Part shown: piece after piece, positions 52,378 to 62,307 of the stretch
How the letters are laid out: each line of letters starts with the position of its first letter
Position numbering within the stretch: the first letter of the stretch is position 1
Assembly: GCF_002849655.1 (NCBI RefSeq)
Contig: NZ_PDNW01000004.1
Span: 62,001 to 126,000 of the forward strand
Direction of reading: 5' to 3'
Source of the DNA: Pollutimonas subterranea
Lineage (GTDB): Bacteria > Pseudomonadota > Gammaproteobacteria > Burkholderiales > Burkholderiaceae_B
Length of the DNA stretch: 64,000 nucleotides
The notes under the pieces: model-generated
What the model was told of the DNA's origin: nothing
The model's database searches: none
Seen by the model: the letters and a program-made list of their open reading frames with translations, nothing else
Position numbers and translations under genes: made by a program

Positions 52378-53791
52378 GATCGGCCTCCTGCGGGGTGATG
52401 TTCCCGGCGCCCAAAGCTGCCTTGGCGGCATTGGTGCCGGCAATGCGGCCGAACGCCGTGCCTATGGACATTCCGATACCTGCGGTGTAGCCCTTGCCCA
52501 GTACATTGCCGGCCATCATTTCGCCCGCAACATACAGGTTGTCGCTGGGCTGGTCGTTAAAGCGCACGGCAGCGGTTTCATCGGTCAAAAGTCCTTGATA
52601 CGTAAAGGTCACGCCAGGTCGCAGCGCATAGCCGTAGAACGGCGGGCGGTCCAACGGCAAGGCCCAGTGTGTTTTCGCAGGTGACAGTCCTTCAGTATGG
52701 CAGTCGTCCAGTTTTGTATGGTCAAACGTGCCGACCTTACAGGCCGCGTTGTAGCTGTTCAGTGTTTGCATGAATACGTCAACGTCCAGGCCGAGCTTGC
52801 TGGCGAGTTCCGGCAGACTGTCGGCTTTCTCGCCGGGGAATACCGGCGGCATGAAGCGCCCTACCGCTTTGCTGTCGATGATGGAGTATGCCGTCTGCTC
52901 GGGTTGGTTGGCCAGCAGCCGGCCCCAGATTGCATAGCGCTTGGGCCAGAAGTCTTCGCCTTCGTCATAGAAGCGTTCGGCCTGGCGATTCACCACGACA
53001 CCCAACGACACACAGTCGATACGGGTGCAGATGCCCCCGTCATACAAGGGTGCACGCGCGTCGATCGCAACCATATGGGCCTGGGTCGGATCCCCGATCT
53101 TGTCCGCCCGGTGCTCTTCAAACATATGCTTGAGCACTACACCCTGATTGAACCGCGTACCGCGTATCAAAAAATTGTCGACCGGCCACTCGCCGCGCTC
53201 GTTCTGGCCCCATGCCTCGCGCAGCCATTCGCGGTTCGATTCAAAGCCACCCGCGGCCAGCACACAGGCGCGTGCCTCGATGCGTTCACCGTTGACGTAA
53301 GCGGCAATGAAGCGACCATCACGGATATCGAGGGTATCGACCGGCGAATCGTAGCGTATCTGTACCCCCAGCGCCTCGGCGCTTCGGTAATACGCGTTGA
53401 TCAGCGCCTTGCCCCCGCCCATGAAAAAGGCATTGGTGCGCGCGACGTGCAAGGCACCTGAAAGCGGCGGCTGGAAGTGAACACCATGCTTGCGCATCCA
53501 GCCCCGACAGTTCGAAGAGGCGCGAATAACGAGGCGAGCCAGCTTTTCATTGGTCTGCCCGCCGGTAACGGCCAACAGGTCACGCCAGTACTCCTCTTCA
53601 GGATAGGCGTCGATCAAGACGTCCTGGGGTGCATCATGCATGCAGCGCAAGTTCCGGGTGTGCTGCGAATTGCCGCCCCGCCATTCCCGCGGCGACGACT
53701 CCAGGACCAGGACGCTGGCGCCGGCTTCGCGCGCACACAAGGCGGCGCACAGGGCGGCGTTGCCACCCCCGACTACAAGTACATCGAACAT
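52364..53791 (-). CDS. tcuA: TcuA, FAD-dependent tricarballylate dehydrogenase
   Basis: 475 residues of the fumarate reductase/succinate dehydrogenase flavoprotein group. FAD site [20 protein letters not shown] is at the N-terminus; [11 protein letters not shown], near residue 40, is typical of TcuA. A second FAD contact, [20 protein letters not shown], is near the C-terminus. It oxidises tricarballylate to cis-aconitate, which enters the TCA cycle. It is followed directly by tcuB and preceded by the LysR regulator, the known tcuR-A-B order. Confidence 0.93.
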   Translation of the reverse strand: MFDVLVVGGGNAALCAALCAREAGASVLVLESSPREWRGGNSQHTRNLRCMHDAPQDVLIDAYPEEEYWRDLLAVTGGQTNEKLARLVIRASSNCRGWMRKHGVHFQPPLSGALHVARTNAFFMGGGKALINAYYRSAEALGVQIRYDSPVDTLDIRDGRFIAAYVNGERIEARACVLAAGGFESNREWLREAWGQNERGEWPVDNFLIRGTRFNQGVVLKHMFEEHRADKIGDPTQAHMVAIDARAPLYDGGICTRIDCVSLGVVVNRQAERFYDEGEDFWPKRYAIWGRLLANQPEQTAYSIIDSKAVGRFMPPVFPGEKADSLPELASKLGLDVDVFMQTLNSYNAACKVGTFDHTKLDDCHTEGLSPAKTHWALPLDRPPFYGYALRPGVTFTYQGLLTDETAAVRFNDQPSDNLYVAGEMMAGNVLGKGYTAGIGMSIGTAFGRIAGTNAAKAALGAGNITPQEADHAAA

Positions 53792-53901
53792 GAATCGATC
53801 CGTGTAAGACTATTTAGTAGTCGTACTGTAGTCGCGTTTACGTATACCCGCTACGGCATATGCGGCGACAGGTGTTCACAAATAATGAACACATTGACGC
53901 G

Positions 53902-54825
53902 TTAAGCCGTGAGTTCGGCACCGGGCCAGCATCCTTCCGCGACGAGCTCGCGCATGACGTCGATCAATACGACACGCGCGGCCAGGCCGGCCGGGGATAA
54001 TTGATCGTCAGACAAGCTGGCCACTAGATTGCGGCGCACCATCTTGTCGTGCAGCAAGGGAATCCGCAGCAATTGCTTGTCGTTCGCGCGCACCACAGCG
54101 GCGCCCGGCTGTATGGTGGCGGCGAGGCCAGCCTGGACGATATCCATCAGCATGGACAAGCCATCGACCTCGGCGACGACATTGGGTTCGTGCCCATAAT
54201 GAAAGAAAGCCGCGTCGATAATGGCGCGCAAGCCATGCGATCCCGTGGGGAGGACCAGCGGCAGCGTGACGATGTCTTTCAGCGAGAGTTGGCCGTCCGT
54301 GGGCAACGGGTATCGATCCGGCTGGGCCACGACAAACAATTGTTCCGTCAGCATGGGAACCAGTGTCCAGCCTTGCTGGCTGCCGGCATGAAACAACACG
54401 GCAAGGTCCAGCTGACGTCGGCCCAGCATCTGCGATAAATTGCCTGACAGGCTTTCGACCAAGTGAAGACGCACATCGGGATACCGGCGCTGCATCGCCT
54501 GCAAAAGCGGCACCCCCAGCACAGAGGATGTCGTGGGCGCCATACCTATCGATACGTGCCCCGCCAGCCGCGCGGCTTTGGCGGCGTGCACGGCACTGGC
54601 GGCATGACGCAACACGAGCTCGGCTTCCTGGCGCAGTGCCAAGCCAGCCGCGGTGGGTACCACCCCGGTCGACGTGCGCTGCAAAAGGCGCGTACTGAGT
54701 TCGCTTTCCAGCCGACTGATCTGCTGGCTGAGCGCCGACGTAACAACGCCCAGATCCTGTGCGGCGCGGCCCATGCTGCCGAGCTCGACCACCCGCACGA
54801 AATAACGCAATTGGCGCAGTTCCAT
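53902..54825 (-). CDS. tcuR: LysR-family regulator, likely TcuR
   Basis: 307 residues, with the HTH at the N-terminus (MELRQLRYFVRVVELGSMGR, then LGVVTSALSQQISRLE) and an effector domain from about residue 90. It lies directly upstream of tcuA in the same orientation, 110 bases away, as tcuR does in other bacteria. The symbol rests on context rather than on a specific motif. It should activate tcuAB, perhaps with the following Bug gene, in response to tricarballylate. Confidence 0.85.
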   Translation of the reverse strand: MELRQLRYFVRVVELGSMGRAAQDLGVVTSALSQQISRLESELSTRLLQRTSTGVVPTAAGLALRQEAELVLRHAASAVHAAKAARLAGHVSIGMAPTTSSVLGVPLLQAMQRRYPDVRLHLVESLSGNLSQMLGRRQLDLAVLFHAGSQQGWTLVPMLTEQLFVVAQPDRYPLPTDGQLSLKDIVTLPLVLPTGSHGLRAIIDAAFFHYGHEPNVVAEVDGLSMLMDIVQAGLAATIQPGAAVVRANDKQLLRIPLLHDKMVRRNLVASLSDDQLSPAGLAARVVLIDVMRELVAEGCWPGAELTA

Positions 54826-54945
54826 ATCAGCGGGTGTCCAAAGAGAGGGTAATGGGCGAGTTCATGGTCTGGATTGTAGCCACTGCTTCTCCGCCAGGCT
54901 TAACCATCGCCGGCAACCCAGACCATGAGCATTGTCGCGCAAGCG

Positions 54946-55833
54946 TTATGCGAGATATCGCTTGAACCACTCAACGGTCCGGCGCCATGCGAGTTCCGCT
55001 GCGTCCTTGTCATAGCGTGGCGTAGAGTCGTTATGGAAACCGTGGTTCACCCCCGCGTAGATGTACGCCTCGTACGTTTTGCCGTGCTCGTTCAAGGCCG
55101 CCTCATAAGCCGGCCAGGTTTCATTGACGCGCGCATCGTGTTCTGCGAAGTGCAGCAGCAGTGGGGCCTGGATCCTGGGTACGTCTTCCGGCTTGGCCTG
55201 CCGGCCATAAAACGGAACCGCAGCAGCCAATTCGGGGTAGGCAACCGCCGCGGCGTTGGCGACGCCGCCGCCATAGCAAAAGCCGGTGATCCCCACTTTT
55301 CCGGTGGCACCGTCATACGTCGTCATGAACTCGACTGCCGCGAAAAAGTCATTCATCAGCTTTTCCGGGTCGACCTGTTGCTGAAGCTCACGTCCTTTGT
55401 CGTCATTGCCGGGATACCCACCCTTGGAGCTAAGGCCATCAGGCGCAAGCGCGATAAAGCCCTCTTTGGCCAGCCGACGCGCTACGTCTTCAATGTAAGG
55501 ATTGAGGCCGCGATTCTCGTGAGCCACCACAACGGCAGCCAATTTTCCCTGTGGCTTGGCCGGCCTGACCATGTAAGCGCGTACTTCCCCATGCCCTTGC
55601 GGAGAGGGATAGTTGATATATTCCGCGACGATGTCCGGATCGGTGAACGAAACTTGCTGCGCCAAGGCGTAGTCCGGGCTCATTGAGGCAAGGAGCGCAG
55701 CAGCGGTCAGGCCCCCCACCGCGAATTTGGCGGACTGGTGCAAGAACTGCCGCTTGGTAATTTTCCCGTGTGCGTAGAAGTCGTAAAGTTGGAGCAATTC
55801 GGGGGTGAAGTCCTTCGCTGTCAATCTAGACAT
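54946..55833 (-). CDS. Exported dienelactone hydrolase-family protein
   Basis: 295 residues from the ATG at 55833, after an AAGGAGA site; an earlier in-frame ATG lacks one. The N-terminus contains a Tat-like or long signal segment (KRQFLHQSAKFAVGGLTAAA). The alpha/beta hydrolase core has the nucleophile Cys in GFCYGGG, the Asp in AEHDARVN and the His in NHGFHND, the dienelactone hydrolase triad. The substrate may be a lactone or another ester rather than dienelactone. The gene stands alone between two LysR genes. Confidence 0.87.
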   Translation of the reverse strand: MSRLTAKDFTPELLQLYDFYAHGKITKRQFLHQSAKFAVGGLTAAALLASMSPDYALAQQVSFTDPDIVAEYINYPSPQGHGEVRAYMVRPAKPQGKLAAVVVAHENRGLNPYIEDVARRLAKEGFIALAPDGLSSKGGYPGNDDKGRELQQQVDPEKLMNDFFAAVEFMTTYDGATGKVGITGFCYGGGVANAAAVAYPELAAAVPFYGRQAKPEDVPRIQAPLLLHFAEHDARVNETWPAYEAALNEHGKTYEAYIYAGVNHGFHNDSTPRYDKDAAELAWRRTVEWFKRYLA

Positions 55834-56049
55834 GACATCTCCTTTTGCGGTGGCCGGCATTTAAGAACCAAGACAAATTATGCGGTCAACGCACAGCGGT
55901 AACCAGCGTTAATTTCTTTTCCGCTCATACGGCCCGCAATCTGGAACCTATACCAGATGCAGATCAACATCCCGTTTAAAGATCCTACCCGGCACAGAGC
56001 AGTGGTCCGAAGCGACAAAGTCCATGTAAGCGAATCCAAGATCGATCGC

Positions 56050-56964
56050 TCAAAAGCTCCCTCGGGTCCGTCGACCCAGCAAAGATCCAACAAAGCTATT
56101 AATCACTGGGTTTGATGCTTCGCGCGCGACGGCAACTATGACCTGAGCAACGGGTAGGTTGATGGCGCTGATCGAGCGCCATGTCAACGAAGCAGCGCGT
56201 GCCTGAGCCATGGATGCAGGTGCAATGGCCACGCCGACGCCAGCCTCGACCAGTGTCAGAATCGATGGAAGCCGGCTTTTCTGGACAATATTCGGCATGG
56301 TATTTTCTCTTGCAAAAATGCCCCGCACCATCTCCGCAAAGTATGGCGATACGCTCTCCTCATAACCAATCAAGGGGTGACGGGCTATTTCTTTCAATGT
56401 AACCGTGTCTTCGGCAAACACATGATCTGCCCTTGAAACCAGCCCAATAGGCTCTGAGTAGACCGTCATGCTTCTTATTTTGTCGCTCTGTACGATAGGC
56501 CGCATGAGAGCAACATCCAGTTCATGTGCCAGTAAAGCGGCGGTCATATTCACCGAGTCCATTTCTCGGAGATCCAACTCAATGGTCGGATGCCTGAGCC
56601 GAAAAACATGCAGCGATTCAACCAGCGGTGAGTTCGCGGCACTGGGGGTAATGCCGATAGACAAGGAACCGGCATCTCCTCGAGCTACCTGACGCGTCGT
56701 CTGCACCATATATTCCAGATCGGCGCATATCCGGCGGGCCTGTTGGTACATGACAACGCCTGCCGCGGTCAGGGCAACGGTTCGGGTCGAGCGTAAGAAC
56801 AAGGCCGTGCCCACCCACTCCTCGAGCTGCTTGATCTGGCGACTAAGCGGCGGCTGACTAATCGAAAGCCGCGCAGCCGCCCTGCCAAAGTGCAACTCTT
56901 CAGCCACTACACAGAACGCAACCAGCACGCGCCCGTCGAGCTTCATTATTTCTGAAATGGACAT
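56050..56964 (-). CDS. LysR-family transcriptional regulator
   Basis: 304 residues from the ATG at 56964; a start six codons later (MKLDGRVLVAF) is equally plausible and no strong ribosome site decides. The HTH is ELHFGRAAARLSISQPPLSR and the effector domain follows. It is divergent from an amidase/Bug pair and probably controls it. The intergenic inverted repeat AATGGTA...TACCATT is a candidate site. Confidence 0.92.
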   Translation of the reverse strand: MSISEIMKLDGRVLVAFCVVAEELHFGRAAARLSISQPPLSRQIKQLEEWVGTALFLRSTRTVALTAAGVVMYQQARRICADLEYMVQTTRQVARGDAGSLSIGITPSAANSPLVESLHVFRLRHPTIELDLREMDSVNMTAALLAHELDVALMRPIVQSDKIRSMTVYSEPIGLVSRADHVFAEDTVTLKEIARHPLIGYEESVSPYFAEMVRGIFARENTMPNIVQKSRLPSILTLVEAGVGVAIAPASMAQARAASLTWRSISAINLPVAQVIVAVAREASNPVINSFVGSLLGRRTRGSF

Positions 56965-56977
56965 AATTAACGTCAAA

Positions 56978-57015
56978 AATGGTATTGGACTAGTATTAAT
57001 CCGCACTCTACCATT
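56978..57015. promoter_or_regulatory. Candidate LysR operator
   Basis: AATGGTA (56978-56984) and TACCATT (57009-57015) form a 7-bp inverted repeat with a 24-base spacer, between the divergent lysR and amidase genes. The spacer contains the palindrome ACTAGT. A prediction only. Confidence 0.35.
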
Positions 57016-57065
57016 CCTACTCTTCCAAAGCACTTATTTAAGCGCATCAGAAAGGACAAGCCGAT

Positions 57066-58364
57066 ATGTACGAGAAGCAGGAACCGGAATGTTTGCCCCC
57101 CCCGCTTTTTCCCGGTCGAAAAGAGCTCTCCCAAAAAGAGCCGGATTTCGCTATTCGCCAAACCTTGGACGCCATAAAGCGCAAAGAGGCGGATGTACAG
57201 GCATGGGCTCAAGTGAGAACTGCAGAGGAGCTGGACGCTGATGTAGTGACGAGCGCCTCCGCGCCGCTCAGGGCCATGCCATTTGGCGTTAAGGACGTGA
57301 TCAACGTGGGCGGATTGCCAACCAAGTTCGGCGTGGCCGCAAGCAGCGATCAACCCGTCCGATTCGACTCGGCATGCGTCGAGCAGCTGCGATCCGCCGG
57401 AGCGATCCCGGTGGGTAAAACCGTCACTGCGGAATATGCCTTTCGCAACCCGGGACCGACCCGTAACCCTTGGAATATCGCGCATACTCCGGGTGGATCT
57501 TCCAGCGGGTCTGCCGCGGCTGTCGCGGCAGGAATGGTACCGGCGGCGCTAAGTACGCAGACCGGCGGCTCCATAATCCGCCCCGCCGCCTATTGCGGTG
57601 TCGTAGGCTTCAAGCCGTCGTTTGGACTCGTGAGCAGGGACGGACTGAAACTGACCAGCGAGTCGCTGGACGTCATCGGCTGGCACGCCGCCTCCGTCGA
57701 TTATGCCAAGGTGTTGGCGGACGTGTTGCTACCCAAAATGCCCGCCATGACGACCCGTGAATTGCGTGGCATCCAAGTAGCAATAACGCTACACGGCAGC
57801 GCGGAGCGACCCGATCCTGAAGTCGTGAGCACGCTGCGACATGTCCAGAAAACGCTTGAGCGCCGCGGAGCCCATTGCGTCGAGATCTCAATCGATAAGG
57901 AACTGGATCTTCTGGCACGAGCGCACACAGCCATCATGAAGTACGAGTTCGCACGCAATCTCGCCCCTGCGATACGGCAGTGCGGCCATTTACTAAGCGC
58001 CTCCCTGTTAAATAACGTCGAAGAAGGTTTCGCCGTGCCAGACAGCCTGTACTTCGAAATGTGCGCCGTGCAACGGGAGCTCAGAACTTCCTGGCATGAC
58101 CTATCTAACGGCGCCGACCTGATTCTCACCCCCAGCGCCTCCGGCGCCGCGCCATTGGGTCAGGTCCATACGGGCGCGCCTGCATTCAACAAGATGTGGT
58201 CCGTACTCGGCTGGCCATGCCTTCATATTCCGGTAGGCGTCAACTCCAATAACCTGCCCATAGGCGTTCAGCTGATCGCGGACTGGCATCACGATTTCAG
58301 CTTGCTTGAGCTGGCAACAACGATAGAAGAGCAGTTAAACCAAAAAGGAGATACCAATGATTAA
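57066..58364 (+). CDS. Amidase-signature-family hydrolase
   Basis: 432 residues. The Ser-cisSer-Lys triad is visible: Lys76 in MPFGVKDVINVGG, the cis-Ser among 145-146 in TPGGSSSGSAAAV, and the nucleophile Ser169 in STQTGGSIIRPAA. The family hydrolyses amides or, in GatA, transfers ammonia. With no gatB or gatC nearby it is a free amidase. Its last 8 bases overlap the start of a Bug gene, so uptake of an amide or carboxylate and its hydrolysis are coupled. It is divergent from a LysR gene. Confidence 0.92.
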   Translation: MYEKQEPECLPPPLFPGRKELSQKEPDFAIRQTLDAIKRKEADVQAWAQVRTAEELDADVVTSASAPLRAMPFGVKDVINVGGLPTKFGVAASSDQPVRFDSACVEQLRSAGAIPVGKTVTAEYAFRNPGPTRNPWNIAHTPGGSSSGSAAAVAAGMVPAALSTQTGGSIIRPAAYCGVVGFKPSFGLVSRDGLKLTSESLDVIGWHAASVDYAKVLADVLLPKMPAMTTRELRGIQVAITLHGSAERPDPEVVSTLRHVQKTLERRGAHCVEISIDKELDLLARAHTAIMKYEFARNLAPAIRQCGHLLSASLLNNVEEGFAVPDSLYFEMCAVQRELRTSWHDLSNGADLILTPSASGAAPLGQVHTGAPAFNKMWSVLGWPCLHIPVGVNSNNLPIGVQLIADWHHDFSLLELATTIEEQLNQKGDTND

Positions 58365-59352
58365 GATCCAAAACTTTGCTGGCAAGGCCGTTGCAACACT
58401 GGTTGCAAGTGTAGGCCTCTGTATGACCGCCACCGTACATGCTGACCCAGTATCAACGTATCCGTCGCGGGCAATTACGGTCACCACCCCCACCGCGGCA
58501 GGAGGCGGAACCGATATCGTCGCACGCGTCGTTTCAGAAAGACTGGCGTCGGTACTGGGACAATCGATTGTGGTCGCCAACAAGCCTGGAGCCGGCGGCG
58601 TCATTGGCAACCAAGCCATGCTGCGCGAAAAGAATGATGGCTATAGCCTCTTCATTACGGCAAACAGCAATCAGCTTATCGTTCCTTGGGTTTTCAAGGA
58701 TGCCAACTTTGATCCAATCAACGACTTCGAACCCGTCGCTGGCCTCGGCATTGTGCCGTATGTGCTCGCCGTCCATCCCGATTTTCCCTCAAAAAATCTT
58801 GATGAGTTCCTGGCTTTGATCAAAGCGAACCCCGGCAAGTATCAGTATGCATCCGCTGGGGCGGGCACGTTAAATCACCTTATTCCCGAAATGCTGACTC
58901 ATGCGTTAGGCACGAGCATGGAACATATTCCTTATCGTGGCGTAGCACCCGCAATGGCCGATGTGTTAGGCGGCCGCGTGCCTATTGTCTTCGGTAGCCT
59001 TTCGTCCGTCCTTGAAAACATACGGGCGGGCAAACTGCGGGCCCTCGGTGTGAGCAGCATGGAGCGCGCAGGTGTGCTTCCAGAGATACCGGCGCTTAGC
59101 GAAAAAATTCCCGGCTTCCGAAGTGAAATGTGGGTGGCCCTCTATGCTCCTGCAGGCACACCTGAGCCGGTAATCACAAAACTGCATAAAGCAGTTCAGC
59201 TCGCTTTGGCCGACCCGAAGACTCACGAAATCTTCAAGGGCTTGGGAATGACGGTCATGAACGAAGGGCCCGCCGAACTGGCTGCCCTGCAAGAAGCCGA
59301 ATACCTGCAATGGAAGGAAACCGTTGCACAAGCTGGAGCAAATGCGAATTAG
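58357..59352 (+). CDS. Bug-family (TctC-like) periplasmic receptor
   Basis: 331 residues, translated from an ATG overlapping the amidase gene. A signal peptide (VATLVASVGLCMTATVHADP) precedes YPSRAITVTTPTAAGGGTDI, a variant opening with TAAGGGTD in place of PPGGxxD. A KNDGYSL segment replaces PDGYT. Tight coupling to an amidase suggests an amide or an amide-derived acid as ligand. Other Bug proteins are known to bind nicotinamide and amino acids as well as carboxylates. Confidence 0.93.
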   Translation: MIKIQNFAGKAVATLVASVGLCMTATVHADPVSTYPSRAITVTTPTAAGGGTDIVARVVSERLASVLGQSIVVANKPGAGGVIGNQAMLREKNDGYSLFITANSNQLIVPWVFKDANFDPINDFEPVAGLGIVPYVLAVHPDFPSKNLDEFLALIKANPGKYQYASAGAGTLNHLIPEMLTHALGTSMEHIPYRGVAPAMADVLGGRVPIVFGSLSSVLENIRAGKLRALGVSSMERAGVLPEIPALSEKIPGFRSEMWVALYAPAGTPEPVITKLHKAVQLALADPKTHEIFKGLGMTVMNEGPAELAALQEAEYLQWKETVAQAGANAN

Positions 59353-59368
59353 GGTGTCGTCATAGTGA

Positions 59369-59396
59369 ATCGGCGGAGTATCTATTTCTCCGCGAT
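59369..59396. terminator. Weak hairpin between convergent genes
   Basis: GCGGAG and CTCCGC form a 6-bp stem (three further pairs possible with one bulge) around a 9-base T-rich loop, between the Bug gene and the quinone oxidoreductase gene. Confidence 0.35.
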
Positions 59397-60370
59397 CAAA
59401 CGGTCAGCACCACCGACCCTTGCCGGGATCGGGACTCGAGTTCACGATGGGCTTGCGCAGCCTGGGCGAGGTCGAACGTTGTAATGTGATCAGGCTGGAG
59501 TATCCGGTCGCCCAACGCCTTGAACAGCGCGGCGGCTGCCGCATGCAGCGTCACGGTGGTCCTCAAGTGCTGGAATACACTGGGCCGCGACAGGGAATTG
59601 GATTTGGGGAACAGGGCCGAGACTTCAAACGGCGGCACGGGGCCCGAAGCCTGGCCGAAATTGGCCAGATGACCGCAAGGCGCCAGGCATGCCAACGAGC
59701 CCATAAACGTGTCCTTGCCCACGGCATCGTACGCCACCTGCACGCCTTCATTTTCCGTAATTTCATTTACCCGGGCCACAAAGTCCTCTCGCCTGTACTG
59801 AATGACATGACTGCATCCTTGGCGCCGGGCAAGCTCCATTTTATGATCCGAGCCCACTGTGCCTATGACGCGAGCGCCCAGGTGGGCGGCCCATTGACTG
59901 AGCAGGGAGCCGACACCGCCGGTGGCCGCATGCACGAGCACCCAGTCACCGGGTCCAACCGCGTACACCTCATGCAGCAGCACCCAAGCCGTCAGGCCCT
60001 TGAGCAAGGTGGCGGCAACAACCTGGTCGTCGATGCCCGCCGGAACCAGGATCGCCGCATTGGCCGGCAGCAGGCGTTCCTCTGAATAAGCGCCATAGCC
60101 TCTGTGAATGTAGGCGACACGGTCGCCAAGGTTCAAATGCTTGACGTCGCTACCAAGCTCCGTGACGATGCCGACGCCTTCAATACCCGGCACACCTGGA
60201 AGGGCAAGCGTCTGATACAAGCCCGATCGAACATAGACATCATGAAAATTCACGCCGATGGCGGTGTGCCGCAGCCTGATCTCTCCCGGCAAAGGGAGCC
60301 CAACAGGGACCGGTTCGAATATCAGGTTCTCGGCTGGGCCGGCTTGATGCAGGACTATGGCTGAAGGCAT
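59396..60370 (-). CDS. Quinone oxidoreductase-like zinc-free MDR dehydrogenase
   Basis: 324 residues of the quinone reductase branch. GVNFHDVYVRSGLYQ and the NADPH motif AATGGVGSLLSQWAAHLGA are present, and no catalytic zinc ligands are seen. It is a paralogue of the protein at 11541-12518. It is convergent with the Bug gene and lies upstream of the Bug pseudogene in the reverse direction. It probably reduces quinones or enoyl compounds with NADPH; it has no clear metabolic partner. Confidence 0.9.
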   Translation of the reverse strand: MPSAIVLHQAGPAENLIFEPVPVGLPLPGEIRLRHTAIGVNFHDVYVRSGLYQTLALPGVPGIEGVGIVTELGSDVKHLNLGDRVAYIHRGYGAYSEERLLPANAAILVPAGIDDQVVAATLLKGLTAWVLLHEVYAVGPGDWVLVHAATGGVGSLLSQWAAHLGARVIGTVGSDHKMELARRQGCSHVIQYRREDFVARVNEITENEGVQVAYDAVGKDTFMGSLACLAPCGHLANFGQASGPVPPFEVSALFPKSNSLSRPSVFQHLRTTVTLHAAAAALFKALGDRILQPDHITTFDLAQAAQAHRELESRSRQGSVVLTV

Positions 60371-60421
60371 ATCAATTTAATCCCGAGGAAAGAATCGTTC
60401 ATTAATAGTACAGCGCCGCCC

Positions 60422-60818
60422 CTATTGGGCCTTGATGTCTCCTTGTTGTATCACTTTGGTCCATTTGGCGACGTCATCTCGGATGCGCTGTTCAAATTCT
60501 TCCGGTGTACTGCCAATAGGCTCAAAACCCAGGCTCTTCAATTTTTCATGAAGATCTCCGGTGCGCACGGCCTTGGCCAGAGTCGCAGAAAGTTGGTCCA
60601 TAACTGCCGCAGGCACGCCCGCCGGTGCCACAAGACCAAACAGCGGCGAAGTATCGACGCCCGATAAGCCGACATCCCCAAAGGTCGGCTGGGAATATAG
60701 AACCGTACCGGCTTATCAGGATAGCTGGCCGCCTGTACCGATGATGCCCATGGCGTGGCCCCTGCGGACAGTGACAAAGCCGATGTCCGAATTACAAAAG
60801 CCTGCTTGGTGTGTCCAT
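60422..60818 (-). pseudogene. Bug-family receptor pseudogene (internal deletion plus frameshift)
   Basis: An ATG at 60816-60818 after a GAGGAGA site reads only eight codons to a stop. In another frame an export signal and receptor start appear (QAFVIRTSALSLSAG, SYPDKPVRFYIP). The translation then jumps to a receptor tail in a third frame: SQPTFGDVGLSGVDTSPLFG, LVAPAGVPAAVMDQ, KWTKVIQQGDIKAQ. About 400 bases remain of a gene that should be about 960. At least one frameshift and one large internal deletion are needed. It is the only clearly broken Bug gene in the window. Confidence 0.85.
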
Positions 60819-61071
60819 ATTATGTCTCCTCTTTATTTAATGTATGGAGTGATCTACCGCGTTCTGCCTGCAATGAATAATGTGTGTGGAATACTTGCCA
60901 TACCCGCCCATCATTGAAGTCGCGCAATCCTCTGCCGCATGTGCCTTGGCCGCCGAAGCCGCGCGATGTCTCTAAGCCTGTACGACACAGCCGAACGCTC
61001 CGTTCGTCGATTTGAACTGGCCTGCAGGCACGCAGATTCGTAGACTGTCTTTCTGTCTGAACGAGGTGCCT

Positions 61072-62256
61072 ATGATCGAACAAGCGTTAAACGGCGTGCG
61101 GGTTGTCGACCTGTCGCGCATCCTGGCTGGCCCGTGGTGTACTCAGAACCTGGCCGACTTGGGCGCCGAGGTTGTCAAGATCGAACGGCCCGGAACCGGT
61201 GATGACACGAGACGTTGGGGACCACCCTTCATGATGTCCAACGACGGCAGCGAGCGAACGTCGGCCTACTTCATGTGCTGCAACCGTAACAAAAAGTCGG
61301 TATGTCTGGACTTCAAGGCCGAAAGCGACCGGCAGAAGTTGTTGCAATTACTCAGAACTGCCGACGTGGTCGTCGAAAATTATCGCGTGGGCACGTTGAA
61401 ACAATATGGCCTGGACTACGAAAGTGTGCGGGCGCTGAATCCCGAAGTCGTGTATTTATCGATTACCGGCTACGGCCAGGACGGTCCCAAGGCGGACCGT
61501 CCTGGCTACGACTACATTTTCCAGGGGCTGGGCGGATTAATGAGCTATACCGGGCGTGCCGATGGCGAACCCGGTGCGGGACCCTTGCGTGCCGGGGTGG
61601 CCGTGGTGGATGTGACCACCGGCATGTACGCCACATCGGCGGTGCTGGCAGCCTTGTATCAACGCAGCAAGACCGGCCGGGGCACGTATCTGGATATTGC
61701 CCTGCTGGACGTCGCCGTGGCCATGAATGCAAATCAAGCTTCAAATTTCCTGGTATCGGGCAGCTCGCCCGAGCGCAGCGGAAATGCGCACCCCAATCTG
61801 GCGCCTTACGAAGTGTTCCAGGCTTCGGACGGCTATTTCATCCTGGCGGTGGGGAACGACGAGCAGTTCACGCGGCTTTGCCAGATGATCGATCAGCCGC
61901 ATTGGGCGCATGACCCGAAATTCAGCAGCAATGCGGACAGGCTGGCAAATCTGATTGACTTGCGGGGCATTCTGGCCAGTGTATTTCTTGATGCGCCGCG
62001 CGAATACTGGGGCCGTCAGTTGCAGGCCCGCGGTATTTCCTGGGGCACGGTCAATAGCCTGGATGAAGTCTTTAGTGATGAACAAGTCGTACACCGGGAA
62101 ATGCTGCGTACGACACATCACCCTGAATACGGCGACATGCCGATCGTGCGCAACCCCATGTTGTCTGATCCACAATCACGCCGTGCGCCCGTCAAGCCAG
62201 TGCCGCAGCTCGGTGAACATACCGAAGAAGTGCTCGCGTCGTTACCGGCGGCATAA
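61072..62256 (+). CDS. CaiB/BaiF-family CoA-transferase
   Basis: 394 residues from the ATG at 61072 behind a GAGG site; a start 20 codons earlier has no such site. LNGVRVVDLSRILAGPWCTQ and LGAEVVKIERPGTGDD are the class III CoA-transferase opening, and the catalytic aspartate is probably Asp180 (VAVVDVTTGMYA). A Bug gene and an enoyl-CoA hydratase gene follow, so it likely activates an acid imported with the Bug protein and hands it to the hydratase. About 250 bases upstream hold no gene and should contain the promoter. Confidence 0.93.
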   Translation: MIEQALNGVRVVDLSRILAGPWCTQNLADLGAEVVKIERPGTGDDTRRWGPPFMMSNDGSERTSAYFMCCNRNKKSVCLDFKAESDRQKLLQLLRTADVVVENYRVGTLKQYGLDYESVRALNPEVVYLSITGYGQDGPKADRPGYDYIFQGLGGLMSYTGRADGEPGAGPLRAGVAVVDVTTGMYATSAVLAALYQRSKTGRGTYLDIALLDVAVAMNANQASNFLVSGSSPERSGNAHPNLAPYEVFQASDGYFILAVGNDEQFTRLCQMIDQPHWAHDPKFSSNADRLANLIDLRGILASVFLDAPREYWGRQLQARGISWGTVNSLDEVFSDEQVVHREMLRTTHHPEYGDMPIVRNPMLSDPQSRRAPVKPVPQLGEHTEEVLASLPAA

Positions 62257-62307
62257 CCACCCAAAAACCAGATTATCAAAGCCATAAACCAAAGAGGAGC
62301 GTGTCCC

